A stretch of DNA of 64,000 nucleotides from Pararhizobium qamdonense (GCF_029277445.1 NZ_CP119566.1:2234001-2298000); one strand, 5' to 3'. Positions 52,869 to 61,732 are shown, numbered from the stretch's first letter. Numbers and translations: made by a program. Notes: a model not told the origin generated them from the sequence alone.

Positions 52869-53013
52869 ACGCGAGATAGGCATTGACGAAAATCGGCAGG
52901 CCGCAAGAACGTTAGATGAACAAATTTGTAAGAAACCTCTGAATCACCTGTGGAGGGGCCGACAAACGCGCCACAACCCGTGATATTATCAGGGCTTCGA
53001 TGAATCGGAGTTC

Positions 53014-53805
53014 ATGTCCATTTTCCTGCCCTCGCCAAATCCCACGGCCGTTGAGCCCGCCGCAGACGACAAGCCGCGAAAACAAATCCTGTATTTCTGT
53101 GACGAGAGCAGCCAGGACGGTGACACGTTCATGGCCGTGGCAGGCATTGCCGTGGCGAAAGAGGCAATCCCCGTGATCGTGAGCCAGATGACGGAAATCC
53201 GAGAGAAATTTGGGAAACAGGGCGAAGTCAAATGGAAGAACGCGAAGAGCCGCTCAGGTGTCGTCCATGAGGCCTATATCAGGCTTCTGTTCGCATTAGT
53301 AGATGAAGGTCGGCTCCATTTCCATATTCGCTTCAGTCGAATGGATGAATACGACCATAAGCTCTCGGGGCCTAGGCGTAAGATCGACACCGTAAGCAAA
53401 GCGTTCTTCATGCTTCTGCTTCACCGCCCGGTCGCGTTTTACGGTGCCGAGGCTGACCTTCACATCCACCCTGATGATGGTGACTGCACGAGCGAGCTAG
53501 TAAACCAGATTGGCGCTTTGAATTTCGTCGGGAGGAGGAAGTGTGGGGTTCGGGATATCGTGAAGCTGGTACAACCAAGGTCTTCAGAGCGTGAGCCCAT
53601 GTTGCAGCTGCTCGACTGTACCCTCGGAGCGTTGGCTGCTTATCGAAATGGTCGGCATGAAAAGGACGGCATTAGCGACACCAAAAAGAACCTGGCGAAG
53701 CTGACGTTCGACATGACCGGATGGCCTGACCTCACCGGGAACTGCTGGCGAGATAAGAAAAAGCTCAACCGATGGAATTCCGTGCCAAGGTTCAGAAAGA
53801 GCTGA
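53014..53805 (+). CDS. DUF3800-family protein
   Basis: The 263-residue protein has the DUF3800 hallmark: ILYFCDESSQDGDTFMAVAG with acidic Asp-Glu-Ser near residues 29-31, followed by the RNase H-like pattern (EVKWKNAKSRSGVVHE; AEADLHIHPDDGDCTS; ERLL-type CTLGALAAYR). These proteins are predicted nucleases found in accessory DNA and near defence genes. The ATG follows GGAG. Upstream is a secreted gene, downstream a small hypothetical. Confidence 0.85.
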   Translation: MSIFLPSPNPTAVEPAADDKPRKQILYFCDESSQDGDTFMAVAGIAVAKEAIPVIVSQMTEIREKFGKQGEVKWKNAKSRSGVVHEAYIRLLFALVDEGRLHFHIRFSRMDEYDHKLSGPRRKIDTVSKAFFMLLLHRPVAFYGAEADLHIHPDDGDCTSELVNQIGALNFVGRRKCGVRDIVKLVQPRSSEREPMLQLLDCTLGALAAYRNGRHEKDGISDTKKNLAKLTFDMTGWPDLTGNCWRDKKKLNRWNSVPRFRKS

Positions 53806-53980
53806 GAGCGCGACCGAAGGGGCTAGTCTCGTTAAAGACGGGCTGGTTGATGACCCAGGGCTTCGCCCGCATCGGTAATAAAAAGGTAGAGCGGTGTCGC
53901 GAGATTCGCAACCCGCCATCACATAAAGAGATCGTTATGTGACTGTTAGGCCAGCGATAAATATTTTCGGATGGGATTGT

Positions 53981-54523
53981 ATGACAAAGACAAAAACATT
54001 TGGCCTGCGCACACCGACTGATCTTCACCGAAAACTCGTCCACGACATTGAGCGTCTCGCCACCGCGTCTTATTCAGCGCCGTTGTCATATGCTGCATAC
54101 GACTGCGCCGTGACAGCCACCCACATTGCGGACTGGGTCGTCCATACAGTCGGATCGGCCCAGCATCTCAGGCTGACCGGAAAGAAATCCGGACACAACG
54201 AGGCGATGAAAGGATTCGGGCAGACGAACGCCACCCGGCTGCCAGCGCTGGAATTTTGCCGTCAAATTGCGAACGCCGTTAAACATGTCAAGGTCACACG
54301 TGGCCCGATCATGGACAACATGAGCACCGGCCGGTCGGTCAAATTCGATCCACCATTAGACTTTGCGAAACCGATACCGCCAGATCAGAAGATGCTGCCA
54401 CACGCCTACATCACCGTGGATGATAAGTCGTATCCGGTGATCAACCTGTTTCGCGATATGGCCGTCCAGTGGCAGCAATTCCTTCTGGAGGAAGGCCTTT
54501 TCGAGGAAGAGCAGGACGAGTGA
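53981..54523 (+). CDS. Hypothetical protein
   Basis: The 180-residue protein starts MTKTKTFGLRTPTDLHRKLV and is mainly helical (ERLATASYSAPLSYAAYDCA; PALEFCRQIANAVKHVKVTR), with a strand-rich C-terminus (LPHAYITVDDKSYPVINLFR). ICYA-like motifs were not seen. It may act with the DUF3800 gene 175 bp upstream. I do not recognise a family. Confidence 0.6.
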   Translation: MTKTKTFGLRTPTDLHRKLVHDIERLATASYSAPLSYAAYDCAVTATHIADWVVHTVGSAQHLRLTGKKSGHNEAMKGFGQTNATRLPALEFCRQIANAVKHVKVTRGPIMDNMSTGRSVKFDPPLDFAKPIPPDQKMLPHAYITVDDKSYPVINLFRDMAVQWQQFLLEEGLFEEEQDE

Positions 54524-54528
54524 ACGGG

Positions 54529-55050
54529 TTATGCCGCCACCTCAGATTTCTTTCCTCTGAGCATCTTACCTATGCCCCAGGCAATCACGAACACGAAAAT
54601 CGATAGGATCAGGACTGCAATTGCGGAGACGACTGCGATCCCGCTCGTGTTGAAGAAAGGCTGGCCGAGCGCCGTCGGCGGAATGGCGTAAGTGATGCCG
54701 GTCGCAGCTGCCAACAGGGTCATGAGCAAAGCCGTTGTCACACTACCCTGTATGATAACCCTGGCTCCACGTAGACCAGCATAGAAGACCGTAACCAGCA
54801 GCAGGATAATGGTCGCCGTCATCCCGACAGAATAGGCCAAGGCTCTCGGATGTAGGCGCGCCAGAAGGTCAGCACGTTCAGCATCCGTGAGGTTTGCCAA
54901 CTCGGAGCCGGTGAGATGACGCGCTTCGCGATCATAGAGGAGCAGCATGCCAGTGCCAGTCTGGTATGAGCCGGTGCCCACCATGTAGACGAGCCAGATT
55001 GCGACGACAACCGCGCCCACGACTAGGATACTCCTCACAGCTCGATTCAA
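54529..55050 (-). CDS. Four-helix membrane protein
   Basis: The 173-residue protein starts with TTG at 55050, preceded by GGGGGG, and has four membrane helices (RSILVVGAVVVAIWLVYMVG; AYSVGMTATIILLLVTVFY; VTTALLMTLLAAATGITYAI; AVVSAIAVLILSIFVFVIAW). The C-terminal tail is basic (KMLRGKKSEVAA). A loop between helices 1 and 2 carries acidic residues (DAERADLLARLHPR). The family is unknown. It lies 48 bp after the tiny peptide gene on the same strand. Confidence 0.6.
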   Translation of the reverse strand: MNRAVRSILVVGAVVVAIWLVYMVGTGSYQTGTGMLLLYDREARHLTGSELANLTDAERADLLARLHPRALAYSVGMTATIILLLVTVFYAGLRGARVIIQGSVTTALLMTLLAAATGITYAIPPTALGQPFFNTSGIAVVSAIAVLILSIFVFVIAWGIGKMLRGKKSEVAA

Positions 55051-55098
55051 TGCAGCCCCCCTATGCGAGGGTAAAGAGCATTAGAACTCGACCGAAAG

Positions 55099-55176
55099 TC
55101 AATATGTAGCGGCCGCGACCGGTAGAGCTGCCAAAACGACAGCTCCGATGATAATCGCGAGACCGATCCACTTCAT
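55099..55176 (-). CDS. 25-residue hydrophobic membrane peptide, coupled to the upstream gene
   Basis: The ATG at 55176 overlaps the TGA of the 55173-56231 gene (ATGA) and is preceded by AGGAGG 8 nt upstream, a strong ribosome site. The peptide reads MKWIGLAIIIGAVVLAALPV, then AAATY, a single hydrophobic helix. Such small overlapping genes can encode membrane toxins, regulators or signals. It could also be a translational artefact, but the perfect Shine-Dalgarno and the ATGA arrangement argue for function. Confidence 0.55.
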   Translation of the reverse strand: MKWIGLAIIIGAVVLAALPVAAATY

Positions 55177-56231
55177 GCCGCTGCCCTCCTGATCACCTCG
55201 GCTATAGATGTGACGCCGTGTGGCGGATCAGGAGGCTCGTCAGATGGTGGTGACCAGCCCAGTTGTTCAAGTGTCCTGCCCGCGTCGAATTGATCCGTTA
55301 CGGCCTTCCAGGAGGCATCGAGTGTTGTTTCATCCAGGACGTCGTCAGCCCATTCGGGCTTATCCCTGTTTCGGTCGATCCACAGCGTGACTTCGTTGTC
55401 CCATCGGTCGAAATTTGCGAGAGCCCACAATTCGATCCGGCTGAATTTCTCGGTCCAAGGAGCAGGAGCGATAGTTTGCGCGTGTTTTAATCTGTGCAGC
55501 GGGAATGGAGGCTCCGTCGTTTGGTCCCTGAGTGTGGTGATCGCCCCATACAGCCGATCACGCTTTGCGAGCATGTCGTCGAAGAACTCGACCCACATGT
55601 TTTCGTCAGAGGTATCAGCCTTGATGTGCGCAAAGCTGGTCACAGATGTCGAGTAAACGGCGATCAATTTTGCAAACCGGTCCTTTTTACGCAGCTCGTG
55701 AAACCGGTCGTTCTCGTGCTTGGCCATACGCTGATCCCACACCGAAGGTCCTAGCTCCCTCTTGAAGTCCTCCATGGACTTGTGACCACGCTGGCAGATA
55801 TCGGCTCTGTCGGCATCCGTCGGCAGCTCGATGCCGAGCGCGTTGGAAACCTGCGACAGGATATCGTCGATGTCATCCGCTGGCACGACCTCTTCGAGGG
55901 CCAGCACCTTATCAATCGCTTCCTGGATCGCTTGACGCTCGGCGGCACTGGCCCGATATCTGGCCGCGACCTCGGCGATCTGGGCGTTGCGAACCCCCTT
56001 CGCATCAAAGCGGCTGACGGCTGTTTGGAGAATTTCAATCTGGTTGATACGGAGTTCGGCAACGGCCTTTACACGAGCGGCCTCGGCGATCTGCGCGTGG
56101 TATGCGGCGGATGCACGCTGAAAGCCGCCGGACTTGTGCCACGCTACGACCTTTTCGTAGCGCACGAGCGCGCGCATTTCACGGTCTTCGATTTTATGAA
56201 TTTCCTGGATTACTTCCTTCATGATCGACAT
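55173..56231 (-). CDS. Coiled-coil hypothetical protein
   Basis: The 352-residue protein starts MSIMKEVIQEIHKIEDREMR and is helical throughout, with strong coiled-coil parts (AELRINQIEILQTAVSRFDA; AAERQAIQEAIDKVLALEEV; RELGPSVWDQRMAKHENDRF). No signal peptide or membrane segment was seen, and the C-terminus has a Pro-rich stretch (SPPSDEPPDPPHG). The frame extends upstream to 56333 without a ribosome site. Its stop is fused with the start of the tiny membrane peptide gene, so the two are translationally coupled. Confidence 0.6.
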   Translation of the reverse strand: MSIMKEVIQEIHKIEDREMRALVRYEKVVAWHKSGGFQRASAAYHAQIAEAARVKAVAELRINQIEILQTAVSRFDAKGVRNAQIAEVAARYRASAAERQAIQEAIDKVLALEEVVPADDIDDILSQVSNALGIELPTDADRADICQRGHKSMEDFKRELGPSVWDQRMAKHENDRFHELRKKDRFAKLIAVYSTSVTSFAHIKADTSDENMWVEFFDDMLAKRDRLYGAITTLRDQTTEPPFPLHRLKHAQTIAPAPWTEKFSRIELWALANFDRWDNEVTLWIDRNRDKPEWADDVLDETTLDASWKAVTDQFDAGRTLEQLGWSPPSDEPPDPPHGVTSIAEVIRRAAA

Positions 56232-56376
56232 TCCATTTTTCTGATGTCTTTGATCCTGATTAAAATGGTTGGAGCGAACGAAACCTGAATCAAATGAATT
56301 CGACATCCGCCGACAAGAATCTTGGCGACGCACTTCGGAGTTGTGTAATGTCGGCCGCTACAGCGCTGGGGGCGGC

Positions 56377-57120
56377 ATGAATTTTATCAATTTTTCGATT
56401 GGCGGCGCGTCGTCGGCTCCGCAGGCCTGGCTGACGACGGTTATGCCGGGGCTGACGGTCGCATTGAGCGCGGGCTTGATCTTGTTCCTATTGAACTGGT
56501 TTCGGGAGTGGCTGACGGGCTATCTGAAGCGTAAATCCGAGGCTGAGGTGCTGGCTTTTTCGCTTGTCACACTGTTCGATACGTTGATCTCTCAGTGTGC
56601 GGATGTCGTTGACGATCCGCTGCATCAGGACCGAGAAACTCAGTGCTGGGAGAGCACAACCAAAACTCCGGAGATCATTTTTCCGGAGCACGTTACCTGG
56701 TCGGTCTTTGCAAAGGCTCTGCAATACAAAATCAGGTCGATCCCAAACAAAATCGATGTTGCAGAACGCAATATCTCTTCCCTGGGTGAATACGGTGACG
56801 GCCCCCCAGATTACGCTGACGCCTTCCAGGAAGCACGTTGGCGATATTCTTGGATCGGGCTGGAAGCATGCCTGATCAACGATACCCTGGCGGAAAGATA
56901 TGGCGTGCCTCTTTTAGATCGTGGCGACTGGCATCCGGCGGATCGTTTCAGAAGTGAGATAGCGAAGATCACAAAACTTCGGGATGAGAAAGAAGCTCGG
57001 CACGCAGCAATGCCCGATTTTATGAGGCCGAAGGTGCCAATTGAGGTACTTCACGCTCGGCATGCAAAGCTTTCGGCTGATCTGGAAGCCGCAACGAAAA
57101 AGGGCCCGCAGGCCCTCTAA
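56377..57120 (+). CDS. Single-pass membrane hypothetical protein
   Basis: The 247-residue protein starts MNFINFSIGGASSAPQAWLT and has one membrane segment (MPGLTVALSAGLILFLLNWF), then a basic linker (WLTGYLKRKSEAEV) and a large soluble C-terminal domain with Cys and Trp (SQCADVV; QCWESTT; ARWRYSWIGLEAC). GGGGGC precedes the ATG. It is divergent from the coiled-coil gene and convergent with the AbiEii-like gene, whose terminator lies in its last codons. No family is known to me. Confidence 0.6.
   Translation: MNFINFSIGGASSAPQAWLTTVMPGLTVALSAGLILFLLNWFREWLTGYLKRKSEAEVLAFSLVTLFDTLISQCADVVDDPLHQDRETQCWESTTKTPEIIFPEHVTWSVFAKALQYKIRSIPNKIDVAERNISSLGEYGDGPPDYADAFQEARWRYSWIGLEACLINDTLAERYGVPLLDRGDWHPADRFRSEIAKITKLRDEKEARHAAMPDFMRPKVPIEVLHARHAKLSADLEAATKKGPQAL
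57096..57116 (-). terminator. Terminator of the AbiEii-like gene
   Basis: On the minus strand AGGGCC TGCG GGCCCT followed by TTTTCG forms a compact stem with a U-run just after the stop of the 57125 gene. It lies inside the 3' end of the convergent plus-strand gene, so the sequence serves both. Confidence 0.7.
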
Positions 57121-57124
57121 CAGG

Positions 57125-58183
57125 TTATCGTTTGAGCTGTGAAGGCAGATCAGCACCAGTCCGCAGCCGATAATCAGACAAGGTCACGACCTTCTTGCCT
57201 TCATCTTTATCGGCCTGCGCCTGCCTGAAGGCCTTTTTGACCTCATCAATCGTGGGGTTCTTGCCTTCGAGCTTGCGGATACGGGCGGCACCGATGATGT
57301 AACGGATTTTCTGATAGAAGTCCCGAACGTCGATGAACACCTGCATTGCGTCGAGTTTGTCGGAGGTTGGGCCGTACTTTGACAGAACTTTTTCCAGGCT
57401 ACCAGCTTTGTCCATCGTGAAATCATAGCTGAGAGTCTCAGGCTGTTCGATCAAGAAGGCCATGATGTCGTCGTAGCTGTGGCCTGCCGCCAGAAACTTG
57501 GCCAGCAGTTCGGCTGCAACGATGTTGTGGTCTAAGGACATGCCTGCCAGCAGTGACAGGTCGGAGTAATCCTTCCAGCGACCGATTGTCGGGGTCAGAG
57601 CAGACAGAAGCTTGTCAGCAGCCTGGGACTCGAACGACTGGTAGTGTGCGAATGTCGGCTCTTGCTTCGCGTAGAAGGTTGAGCCGTGACGCTTGGTCTG
57701 CTTGTGCCTAGGAAACTTCTTAGGGCCGCCCCATGTCACATCGACATGGTTTTTGACCGTGCTCGGACCAACCTGCACCGAGAAATTGTAGCGATGGACG
57801 AGCTGACCATTCGTGTTGATCACCTGGGCCTTCCGGTCAAAGCCGGTCAGGGCAATTCCCTTTTCGGCAAGGCGTGGTGCCATGACGGTGAAGGCTCTCT
57901 CGAACTCCCAGTCCTCAATGGCACGCATATATAGGAGATCGATATCGGCGGTCTCCCTGATGCCTTGGTGGTACGCGTAGCCCCCTTTAACGAGCGGCTC
58001 GGATTTGATTTCCGCAAGGATGTGGCGAAGGACCTCTTCGCCGGTGGCGCGGTCGAGGGCTCGGCCTGCGTCCATTGTCCGGACACGTGCATTCGTCTCC
58101 GAATTGAACGCACAGCAGGCGGCTTCGATACGCTGTTTGAATTTCTTTCCTTCTTCGAGGATGCGGGTATCGATGTTCGACAT
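57125..58183 (-). CDS. AbiEii/AbiGii-type nucleotidyltransferase
   Basis: The 352-residue protein has the nucleotidyltransferase core KGGYAYHQGIRETADIDLLY: a GG motif at residues 67-68 and the metal-binding Asp pair at 80-82 (DxD). QAADKLLSALTPTIGRWKDY followed by SDLSLL matches the later conserved part of AbiEii toxins. In AbiE systems AbiEii transfers nucleotides to a target and AbiEi is the antitoxin. No AbiEi gene is adjacent, so this may be an orphan or have another partner. GGGAGAA precedes the ATG. Abortive-infection function is inferred from family only. Confidence 0.8.
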   Translation of the reverse strand: MSNIDTRILEEGKKFKQRIEAACCAFNSETNARVRTMDAGRALDRATGEEVLRHILAEIKSEPLVKGGYAYHQGIRETADIDLLYMRAIEDWEFERAFTVMAPRLAEKGIALTGFDRKAQVINTNGQLVHRYNFSVQVGPSTVKNHVDVTWGGPKKFPRHKQTKRHGSTFYAKQEPTFAHYQSFESQAADKLLSALTPTIGRWKDYSDLSLLAGMSLDHNIVAAELLAKFLAAGHSYDDIMAFLIEQPETLSYDFTMDKAGSLEKVLSKYGPTSDKLDAMQVFIDVRDFYQKIRYIIGAARIRKLEGKNPTIDEVKKAFRQAQADKDEGKKVVTLSDYRLRTGADLPSQLKR

Positions 58184-58340
58184 TGTTTTTCTCCCAAATT
58201 GCATCTGGGAGGAGGTTTGTTTTCGGCCTTGCAAGATACGAATTCGGCCGATCAGGTGTCGTCTCGGGTCGAGGTTTCCATTTCAGCAGTCCGAATATCA
58301 ATAGGACAAGACTCCTATGGTCGGCGGAAATGTCCAAGAC

Positions 58341-58697
58341 CTACATTTTCAGTTTAGCCTGCTTGGGTCGGTCGACCAGGTATTCATGCGGCAGCTGACG
58401 GCGATATTTTCTCGCCAACCGAACGGCCATGGGAGCCAGGATCGACGACAGAATGACCTGCCTCGTTGGAATTCGAGCGAGGTTTCTTCCGGCGGTCGTA
58501 TCCGACTTCGAAAAGCCACGGCCGTTTGCCAGCTGCGCGTGATCCTCGTCCTGGGCAGCCAGCCAACCGACCGCTTTGTGAGCCCGCACCAAAGCTGCAG
58601 GATCGTCACACTGTGCGATGCGACATACGAGATTCAAAACTGAATATATTCGTTGCGAAACTATGGAGTAACGGGGGGAGTGACCATCAGTCGTCAT
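58341..58697 (-). CDS. Hypothetical protein with a NGxGFSKxD motif
   Basis: The 118-residue protein reads AQLANGRGFSKSDTTAGRNL, then ARIPTRQVILSSILAPMAVR, with a strongly basic tail (LARKYRRQLPHEYLVDRPKQ). The motif NGxGFxKxD recurs in plasmid- and phage-encoded proteins but I cannot name a function. Its ATG at 58697 lies 11 nt inside the 3' end of the upstream gene, so the two are cotranscribed. The GGATGAAG ribosome site is fair. Confidence 0.6.
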   Translation of the reverse strand: MTTDGHSPRYSIVSQRIYSVLNLVCRIAQCDDPAALVRAHKAVGWLAAQDEDHAQLANGRGFSKSDTTAGRNLARIPTRQVILSSILAPMAVRLARKYRRQLPHEYLVDRPKQAKLKM

Positions 58698-59115
58698 AAG
58701 CGTCTTCATCCTGGATGTCGTAGTCGCCCTCGTATGCTGGGTCGAAATCGCTTTCCATAATGGCCTCTTCCGGATCAGGTGGACCCAGTTCCCATCTGCG
58801 CTTAGCCGTAGCCGATGCATCGGGGTGGCGGCTGGTCATCTGCAAATAATACAAGCGGTTCTCAGCCCTCCTGATTGCTTCATCACCACAGTACCCTGCA
58901 TCCTGCAACGCCTTGCCGATAAGCCGCACCATGCCGTCAGCCGCCTGCTGGTGCTCCAGGAGCCCAGACCGCTGGTAATGGCCCACGAAAGCGGAAAAGG
59001 CGGACGCTATCGCCGTGTCTAGGTCATCCGTTTCCGGGATGGCACGCTGCTTTACAGATGCTCTCCAACGCGCAGTCCGCGCAGCTCCAGCTGATACATA
59101 TTCCTCAGGTTCCAT
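58687..59115 (-). CDS. Hypothetical acidic protein
   Basis: The 142-residue protein starts MEPEEYVSAGAARTARWRAS with GGGAGAA upstream. The middle is helical (DLDTAIASAFSAFVGHYQRS; GMVRLIGKALQDAGYCGDEA) and the tail is highly acidic (ESDFDPAYEGDYDIQDEDAY). It lies immediately before and overlaps the 58341 gene. No family is known to me. Confidence 0.6.
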   Translation of the reverse strand: MEPEEYVSAGAARTARWRASVKQRAIPETDDLDTAIASAFSAFVGHYQRSGLLEHQQAADGMVRLIGKALQDAGYCGDEAIRRAENRLYYLQMTSRHPDASATAKRRWELGPPDPEEAIMESDFDPAYEGDYDIQDEDAYDD

Positions 59116-59356
59116 CGTTTTCTCCCGTCACACTGTGATCCCGTTACCGTCACAATGAGACGCCGCGACGCAAGAAACCCGGTGTTTTTCGTCGGCCAAC
59201 CTAGAATAAAGGGTAACCACAGTAAAATACGTTGTTTTAACTTATTTTAAGTTTCAGTAACCACGCCCGAACAGACAAATCTCCAGGCAATTCAAGACCT
59301 TTGACAATGTTGACATTATGGACATTTACTTCTTTTCCATGCAAAAGGAGACATTG

Positions 59357-59659
59357 ATGGTCGACATTACCGCTACCCAGATCGACGACTATGCTGTGAT
59401 GATGGGAAACGGCAGCAGGTCGACCATCTCCGCCATTGGTGGTATTTCCGAAGCGGGAGCATGGATTGTCGCCCAGCTTGATGAGATGATCGCCTCAGGG
59501 GAATACATAGGCGAATCGGTGATGGCGCATGAAGCGGTCATGAACATTGCTCACAAGATCGAGTTTGGCCGGATCGAAGACGATGCTCGTAAGCCGACCG
59601 CAGATATTCTGCGATACCTGTCTCAATTCGTTTTACAACGTCGCGTTCCGCTGTCCTGA
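59357..59659 (+). CDS. Small hypothetical protein
   Basis: The 100-residue protein reads MVDITATQIDDYAVMMGNGS, then SRSTISAIGGISEAGAWIVA and helical segments (LDEMIASGEYIGESVMAHEA). AAAGGAGACATTG precedes the ATG at 59357. It is soluble and slightly acidic. It is plus-strand, upstream of the convergent primase gene. No family is known to me. Confidence 0.6.
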   Translation: MVDITATQIDDYAVMMGNGSRSTISAIGGISEAGAWIVAQLDEMIASGEYIGESVMAHEAVMNIAHKIEFGRIEDDARKPTADILRYLSQFVLQRRVPLS

Positions 59660-59860
59660 GCTAAGGATGGAGATGAGGGTTCATATACGGTTGATCGCTC
59701 AAGTAGTCTTCGCTTCAATTCCTAAGCCATAGGATAGCATCTACCGAGTTAATTCGTGAACAATCTCCAATTACGTTATTATGATCATCCCCGTAGAACA
59801 GGCCGAGACCATCGGGCCATAGCTAGAGGATATCATCTACCGAGTTAATTCGTGAACATC
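59660..59860 (+). repeat. 32-nt direct repeats downstream of the primase gene
   Basis: AGGATAGCATCTACCGAGTT and the following AATTCGTGAACA occur at 59731-59762 and again at 59828-59859, with one mismatch (G to T at position 7), 97 bp apart. The second copy abuts the stop of the primase gene. They resemble duplicated target or protein-binding sites rather than coding sequence. No gene lies in this stretch. Confidence 0.7.
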
Positions 59861-61402
59861 TTAACCGGCATAAAAGCCAAGGCATCTGTGAATATGTCCC
59901 ACTGATACGCCAAAGTGAACGGCGATCTTACGCATTGATGCACCGTTCTTTTGCATCTCAAGCGCAGCTGCTCCGATCTCAACCCGCCTGTCTGCCATTG
60001 CCGCGTGGGTAGACTTCAAGAGACCCCGACGATGCTTCGATTTGTTGCTGCGCGCTGAAGCGAGCTTTATGCTGCGGTCTTCGCCGATAAGGCAACGCAG
60101 GTCGGCCGCTTCTGCCTCCTCATCTGAGATTGACAGCCACTGCCGGATGGTATCGGCATTCATCGAATAGCGGGCGTCCACAACCATACCATTATATTCA
60201 ATCTCAATCCCATCTGCAGCCATGTGCGCGCGAGCGATAACGGCTGACATCCGAGCCTTGATCTCATCCTCATCCCATTCGCACCGACCACGAGCTAGAT
60301 CGACAATCTCTTCCTCGATCATCTCCACGTCGACAGTCCACGCCAGGCAGACTGATGCGACAAACAACCAGCTGTCGCGACGGCCAGGGGGAAGGATGCC
60401 TTTTCTATATCGGTAGACACGAAGCCGTTCTAGATCGTCAAACACGGACGTGTAGTAGGTCCGGTGAGTCATCTTGTATCCAACAAGGTCCGCTCGTTTT
60501 TCGACAGCCCTGCGCAGAGGGTGTTCGCCCTCCGGCCGTGCGTCAGGCACATGGACCTTGATCGTTGTCGTCTTTGGCTTTGGCTTTGGCTTGGATAAAG
60601 CCCGCTTTACCGGCTCTGTCACCGTCTCCGATGGAGGCACGATCTCGGAGATGAGGTCTTCAAAGTCGTACCGAGCCGGAGACATCGGCGATCCTTTCGA
60701 CCATAGAAGGCGAACGATTGGGTTACCCTGGTCTTCGACTTTGCTGTTCCTCGAACCGGGCAGACGGAAAAAGTGAATAGCATCCTTTGCGCCGCGATCC
60801 GGGCCAAAGCGTTCGAAACGCCTAAATATCTCGTCCTGTATCAACTGCCATCGGCTTAGCTCCGAAGGCGGCACAGCGTCGTGCAGCCAAATACAAAGAA
60901 GACCTTTTCCGCTGCAAAGAATCATTGAGGGGGCGGGAAATGCCTCGTCATCGCAAAAGCGAAGAACTTCGTCGGCAATCCACTCCGGCGGGTATTTTGC
61001 TAGATCGGTGTTGTAGTAGTCGAGGTCTGTGAAAACACATCCGAGTTCGACCAGATTCTGCGTCACCCGCTTCCCATGATAGCGGTGCAGCGAGAGATAA
61101 ATGTCTTTTTTGAACTTGCGCAGGTGATGATCAGCGTAGTCTGCGGCATGTTCGAGGTCGGCATACGTCTCGTAAATTCTGCCCTTCCGAGTCAGGTTGC
61201 CGTAGACAACCAATCCCTCGCCATCGGAAGGATGCATCAACTCGACCATGTGCCGAGCGCTGAACGTTTTGGTGGTTACAGGTCGCTGAACCTTGCCTCG
61301 CACCACTTTCATGGCGGCAGCAGGTATATCGATATCAAAATCCGGAAAAACGAATGCATTTACATCGTCAACCGGCTTGCATTGAGCTTCGCCGAAAAAC
61401 AT
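59861..61402 (-). CDS. AEP-type primase / replication protein
   Basis: The 513-residue protein has the archaeo-eukaryotic-primase pattern: the metal-binding DLD at residues 126-128 in CVFTDLDYYN, the second motif SGKGLLCIWLHD at 164-175, and RLPGSRNSKV near 213-222. The C-terminal part has a helix-turn-helix (ASMRKIAVHFGVSVGHIHRC). Such proteins start replication of plasmids and integrative elements. The start at 61402 has GGGGTG upstream. It is transcribed away from an origin-like region. Alternative views are a phage primase or a plasmid RepB-type protein; both imply a mobile replicon. Confidence 0.75.
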   Translation of the reverse strand: MFFGEAQCKPVDDVNAFVFPDFDIDIPAAAMKVVRGKVQRPVTTKTFSARHMVELMHPSDGEGLVVYGNLTRKGRIYETYADLEHAADYADHHLRKFKKDIYLSLHRYHGKRVTQNLVELGCVFTDLDYYNTDLAKYPPEWIADEVLRFCDDEAFPAPSMILCSGKGLLCIWLHDAVPPSELSRWQLIQDEIFRRFERFGPDRGAKDAIHFFRLPGSRNSKVEDQGNPIVRLLWSKGSPMSPARYDFEDLISEIVPPSETVTEPVKRALSKPKPKPKTTTIKVHVPDARPEGEHPLRRAVEKRADLVGYKMTHRTYYTSVFDDLERLRVYRYRKGILPPGRRDSWLFVASVCLAWTVDVEMIEEEIVDLARGRCEWDEDEIKARMSAVIARAHMAADGIEIEYNGMVVDARYSMNADTIRQWLSISDEEAEAADLRCLIGEDRSIKLASARSNKSKHRRGLLKSTHAAMADRRVEIGAAALEMQKNGASMRKIAVHFGVSVGHIHRCLGFYAG

Positions 61403-61416
61403 AATTAGATCACCCC

Positions 61417-61467
61417 AAGAAAACCGACGGCGAGGGTTTGGCGACCCAGTGACCCGTCGGTTTTTCT
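61417..61467. promoter_or_regulatory. Leader hairpin of the primase gene
   Basis: AAAACCGACGG (61420-61430) pairs with CCGTCGGTTTT (61454-61464); T-runs flank both sides in either orientation. In the minus-strand leader the second arm followed by TTTTCTT lies only about 15-20 nt before the ATG, so it could be an attenuator or a copy-number control structure. Confidence 0.5.
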
Positions 61468-61583
61468 ATGTTTGCTGTGGGCCAATCCTGTTTCAAGATG
61501 CGCAGATATGTTGACAAGCCCAATCTGTTGACCAGCCGTTAACCTATCTAATACTTCTCAGTAGAAATTTATTTTCGGCTGTC

Positions 61584-61619
61584 GGTACCACTTGCGGTAC
61601 CCATCAGGTACCTGTTACC
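61584..61619. repeat. Short GGTACC iterons
   Basis: GGTACC occurs at 61584, 61596 and 61607, spaced 12 and 11 bp, and GTTACC at 61614. Each is itself palindromic. Repeats about one helical turn apart next to a primase gene recall the binding sites of replication initiators. Confidence 0.55.
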
Positions 61620-61671
61620 TTCTTTTCAACGCCACCCGCTCACTGGAGCCACATACCGTGAAAGCCTTTCC

Positions 61672-61732
61672 AATAAATCTATGACGCACACCGCGTTGTC
61701 ACCGGTTTGCACACCGGTGTCTGAGATTTATT
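61672..61732. repeat. Nested inverted repeats upstream of the phosphoesterase gene
   Basis: An outer pair AATAAATCT (61672-61680) / AGATTTATT (61724-61732) encloses an inner pair CACCGGT (61700-61706) / ACCGGTG (61713-61719). Together they can form a cruciform of two arms. With the iterons and the primase leader this region looks like a replication or regulatory site. Confidence 0.55.
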
